NCBI GenBank assembly: GCA_964636865.1
Contig: CAZWVJ010000025.1
Coordinates: 1-25,004, forward strand
Direction of reading: 5' to 3'
Length of the DNA: 25,004 nt
Source: B1SED10-75 sp964636865
GTDB lineage: Bacteria > Bacillota > Dethiobacteria > DTU022 > PWGO01
In this document: positions 23,042-25,004 of the stretch, in pieces
How positions within the stretch are numbered: position 1 is the first letter of the stretch
Layout: every line of letters starts with the position of its first letter
Position numbers and translations under genes: made by a program
Notes under the pieces: model-generated
The model's database searches: none
Seen by the model: only the letters and a program-made list of their open reading frames with translations
Told to the model about the DNA's origin: nothing

Positions 23042-23057
23042 TAGCTTTCGGAAGCTA
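23042..23057 (-). terminator. Weak hairpin after the iscU-like gene
   Basis: On the minus strand TAGCTT-CCGA-AAGCTA is followed by AAAAATTTTT. The stem is perfect at 6 bp, but the T-run comes after five A residues, so termination is uncertain. It lies about 60 nt after the scaffold gene and before the hrcA promoter. Confidence 0.3.
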
Positions 23058-23117
23058 CAATTTATTTACAGTGGCTGTTTAAGAAGTTCATGCCCATGGC
23101 ACAAAAAGGCCAGAGAA

Positions 23118-23513
23118 CTATTCTTCTTTGGGTGGCTGCTCGCCGGGTGGCTGTTCGCCGCGGTAATTTTTAATGGCATCATGGAGCGCATCCGCCGCCA
23201 GATTCGAACAATGCATCTTCACAGGGGGAAGTCCTCCCAGGTTATCGGCAACGTCTTTGTTACTTACCTGCAGAGCTTCATCGATGGTTTTTCCCTTAAC
23301 CAGTTCGGTTAACATGCTGCTGGAGGCTATGGCCGCCCCACATCCGAAGGTTTGAAATTTAATATCTTCGATAATATTATCCTTGACCCTGAGATAGATC
23401 ATCATTTTATCTCCACACTTAAAATTACCCGATTCTCCTACAGCGGAGGGTTCTTCCATTTCTCCCGCATTCCGGGGGTTATTAAAATGCTCTATCACCT
23501 TTTCATTATACAA
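23118..23513 (-). CDS. iscU: Fe-S cluster scaffold protein, IscU/NifU N-terminal type
   Basis: This scaffold assembles [2Fe-2S] clusters with sulfur from the adjacent cysteine desulfurase. The three ligand cysteines are C33 (FKCGD, with Asp35), C58 (TFGCGAAIASSS) and C102 (MHCSNLAADAL). The 131-aa length matches IscU or the N-terminal domain of NifU; no C-terminal Nfu domain is present. The usual NPxCGD reads NFKCGD here. The C-terminus carries a short tandem GEQPP-GEQPP from a 15-bp DNA repeat. The start is TTG at 23513 with GGGGGG 8 nt upstream. It lies 47 nt after the desulfurase. Confidence 0.95.
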   Translation of the reverse strand: MYNEKVIEHFNNPRNAGEMEEPSAVGESGNFKCGDKMMIYLRVKDNIIEDIKFQTFGCGAAIASSSMLTELVKGKTIDEALQVSNKDVADNLGGLPPVKMHCSNLAADALHDAIKNYRGEQPPGEQPPKEE

Positions 23514-23560
23514 AAAATTTCCCCCCTTACTCTTTTTACCGTAATAAACTCAAATCACAA

Positions 23561-24727
23561 TCATCGGGAACGGCTGTTAACAGCCGACATTTCTCTCAAT
23601 CTTGCTACTATGGGTTTGAGCTTCTCCAGGACATATTCTATTTCTTCCCTGGTATTTCCTTCACCGAGTGAAAATCGTACCGATCCGTGTGCGGTTTGAT
23701 GATCTAACCCCATCGCCATGAGCACATGAGATGGATCAAGGGTTCCAGAGGAGCAGGCGGAACCGCTGGACGCCGCGATTCCCTCCAAATCAAGGCTAAG
23801 TAAAATTGATTCTCCTTCAATATCTGTAAAACATACGTTTATATTACCGGGCAGTCTCTGAGTAGGATGTCCGTTTAAAATTACACCTTCCATGGCCAGT
23901 AAACCTTCTATAAAAAAGTCTCTGAGCTCAGTAAATTTATCCATTTTACCCGGTAATTCTCCCGTAGACAACTCTATTGCTTTACCCATACCTACTATGC
24001 CCGGAACGTTTTCGGTGCCGGGGCGTATTTTTTTCTCCTGGGCGCCGCCCCGGAACAAAGGCGTTACCTTAAGCCCCTGCCGGACGTATAATCCTCCGAC
24101 CCCCTTGGGGCCGTTAAATTTGTGAGCGGAAAACGATAACAAGTCGGCATTAATTTCCTTAACATCCAGGGGAATATGCCCCACAGCCTGGACGGCGTCG
24201 GTATGGAAAACAATCCCCTTCTCTCGGGCAAAGGCGCCGATTTCTTTGACCGGTTGAATAGTGCCTACTTCGTTGTTGGCAGTCATTACCGATATAAGGG
24301 CGGTATCCTCCTCAATGGCTTGTTTCAAATCTTCCGGATTTACCCGGCCGTACTTGTCAACCGGTAGATAAGTAACCCGATGGCCTTCCCGGGCAAGCTC
24401 TTCGCAGACATCCATTACCGCATGGTGCTCCACTGCAGAAGCAATAATATGCCCCTTGCGGCCCAATGACTTCATGAATCCTTGAATGGCAATGTTATTG
24501 GCTTCTGTGCCGCCGGAAGTAAAATATATTTCCTCTTCTTCTGCACCCAGGGCAGAAGCTGTTCTTTCCCTGGCCGTATTTACTGCTTGCCTGGCTTCTC
24601 TTGCCAGGCTGTACATGCTGGAAGGATTTCCGTACTGCTCTTTTAAAAAGGGAAGCATTTCCTCAAAGGCTTCTTTTCTCAAAAAAGTAGTGGCGGCGTG
24701 ATCCAAATATATTTTCGTTTCACCCAT
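23561..24727 (-). CDS. Cysteine desulfurase, NifS/IscS type
   Basis: This PLP enzyme converts cysteine to alanine and passes persulfide sulfur to the scaffold and possibly to tRNA thiolation. The PLP Lys is K203 in SAHKFNGPKG; the mobile active Cys is C325 in SSGSACSSGTL, followed by the DPSHVL motif. The opening YLDHAATT and the HH at 101-102 are typical. ATG 24727 has TAGGAGG about 10 nt upstream, giving 388 aa; the frame is open to 24754. It forms an operon with the iscU-like gene. Sequence alone does not separate NifS from IscS, so I leave the symbol empty. Confidence 0.95.
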   Translation of the reverse strand: MGETKIYLDHAATTFLRKEAFEEMLPFLKEQYGNPSSMYSLAREARQAVNTARERTASALGAEEEEIYFTSGGTEANNIAIQGFMKSLGRKGHIIASAVEHHAVMDVCEELAREGHRVTYLPVDKYGRVNPEDLKQAIEEDTALISVMTANNEVGTIQPVKEIGAFAREKGIVFHTDAVQAVGHIPLDVKEINADLLSFSAHKFNGPKGVGGLYVRQGLKVTPLFRGGAQEKKIRPGTENVPGIVGMGKAIELSTGELPGKMDKFTELRDFFIEGLLAMEGVILNGHPTQRLPGNINVCFTDIEGESILLSLDLEGIAASSGSACSSGTLDPSHVLMAMGLDHQTAHGSVRFSLGEGNTREEIEYVLEKLKPIVARLREMSAVNSRSR

Positions 24728-24791
24728 AGTATCTTTTCCTCCTACCAAAAACAATTTATTTCTTTACCCCGGTTTACCTTACATAAAAATA

Positions 24792-24797
24792 ATTATA
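24792..24797 (-). promoter_or_regulatory. Candidate -10 box of the desulfurase operon
   Basis: A TATAAT on the minus strand lies about 65 nt before the desulfurase start. The -35 position holds no TTGACA-like sequence, so an activator or another promoter may be used. Confidence 0.35.
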
Positions 24798-24826
24798 GCT
24801 AATCAGGTTTATTCCGCTGTATTTCA

Positions 24827-24910
24827 GGGGACGGTTCCATTGTCTCCCCTCAGTCGCTTCGCTTCCTTCGGCCCTTCGCTGCGCTTCGGGGACAATGAAT
24901 AACCGTCCCC
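24827..24910. repeat. REP-like doublet with GGGGAC arms
   Basis: The left arm GGGGACGGTTCCATTGTCTC (24827-24849) and the right arm GGGGACAATGAATAACCGTC (24888-24910) are near reverse complements, and each is itself partly palindromic. The spacer includes a 17-mer (24872-24888) also found at 8120-8136. It lies upstream of the desulfurase promoter. The arrangement resembles REPIN-type non-autonomous elements. Confidence 0.75.
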
Positions 24911-25004
24911 TTCACACAGCTTACCTCAATCCTTTCTCATCTTTCACACAGTTCGCATTAACTCTATCTTATCCTTCAAAAAGTTTGCCTTAATCCTATC
25001 TTAT
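24911..25004. repeat. Degenerate 30-32-bp tandem repeat, at least three units
   Basis: The units 24911-24940, 24941-24972 and 24973-25004 share the pattern TTCACACAG-TT-GC-TTAA then CCTATCTTAT with changes. They are contiguous with no spacers, so this is not a CRISPR. The array directly follows the REP-like doublet and runs off the window. The period is not a multiple of three, so coding use is unlikely. Confidence 0.7.

Noticed and set aside
24911..25004. Possible CRISPR array
   Set aside because: Units are contiguous with no unique spacers, are degenerate, and no cas gene is nearby.

Overview
The window looks like chromosomal DNA from a low-to-mid GC, Gram-positive anaerobe of the Clostridia type. 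The evidence is the gene order, purine-rich Shine-Dalgarno (SD) sites with many TTG/GTG starts, a perfect CIRCE operator, two-subunit GlyQ/GlyS, and RecO-Era-Cdd-YbeY-PgpH-PhoH synteny. Acidic tracts in GrpE and the DUF881 protein hint at a salt- or alkali-tolerant lifestyle, but that is only a guess. Almost every gene lies on the minus strand, so operons read from high to low coordinates.

Layout from the right. (1) 24727-23118: cysteine desulfurase and IscU/NifU scaffold, an Fe-S assembly pair, preceded by a REP-like palindrome pair and a degenerate 32-bp tandem repeat at the window edge. (2) 22980-16779: heat-shock operon hrcA-grpE-dnaK-dnaJ-rsmE under a TTGACA promoter and CIRCE, with a terminator-like hairpin folded around the dnaJ stop codon; then mtaB (16610-15282). 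(3) 13598-15214, plus strand: mnmH (tRNA 2-selenouridine synthase) and a YheA/YlbF-type small protein, interrupting the usual minus-strand order. (4) 13144-12552: a HIT protein and rpsU (57 aa), closed by a strong terminator. (5) 11991-6256: phoH-pgpH-ybeY-DUF881-cdd. The DUF881 gene sits where dgkA is commonly found. (6) 5031-223: era-recO-glyQ-glyS. A small membrane ORF (5754-5969, plus strand) and a 100-N assembly gap lie between (5) and (6).

The coding content is housekeeping: ribosome and tRNA maturation (Era, YbeY, RsmE, MtaB, MnmH, S21), protein folding, Fe-S supply (which would feed the Fe-S enzyme MtaB; the desulfurase could also supply sulfur for tRNA thiolation), c-di-AMP turnover (PgpH) and glycyl-tRNA synthesis. 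I see no phage, CRISPR, secretion, toxin or defence system, and no convincing undescribed multi-gene system. The non-coding DNA is more interesting. It contains at least five repeat families: a two-hairpin element fused directly to the start codons of recO and mtaB, both of which lack an SD; a gene-3'-end repeat with core AGAATTCTTGGC; a 55-bp direct repeat after glyS; GGGAC-type REP doublets; and the 32-bp tandem array. A bistable-looking palindrome also lies upstream of mnmH.
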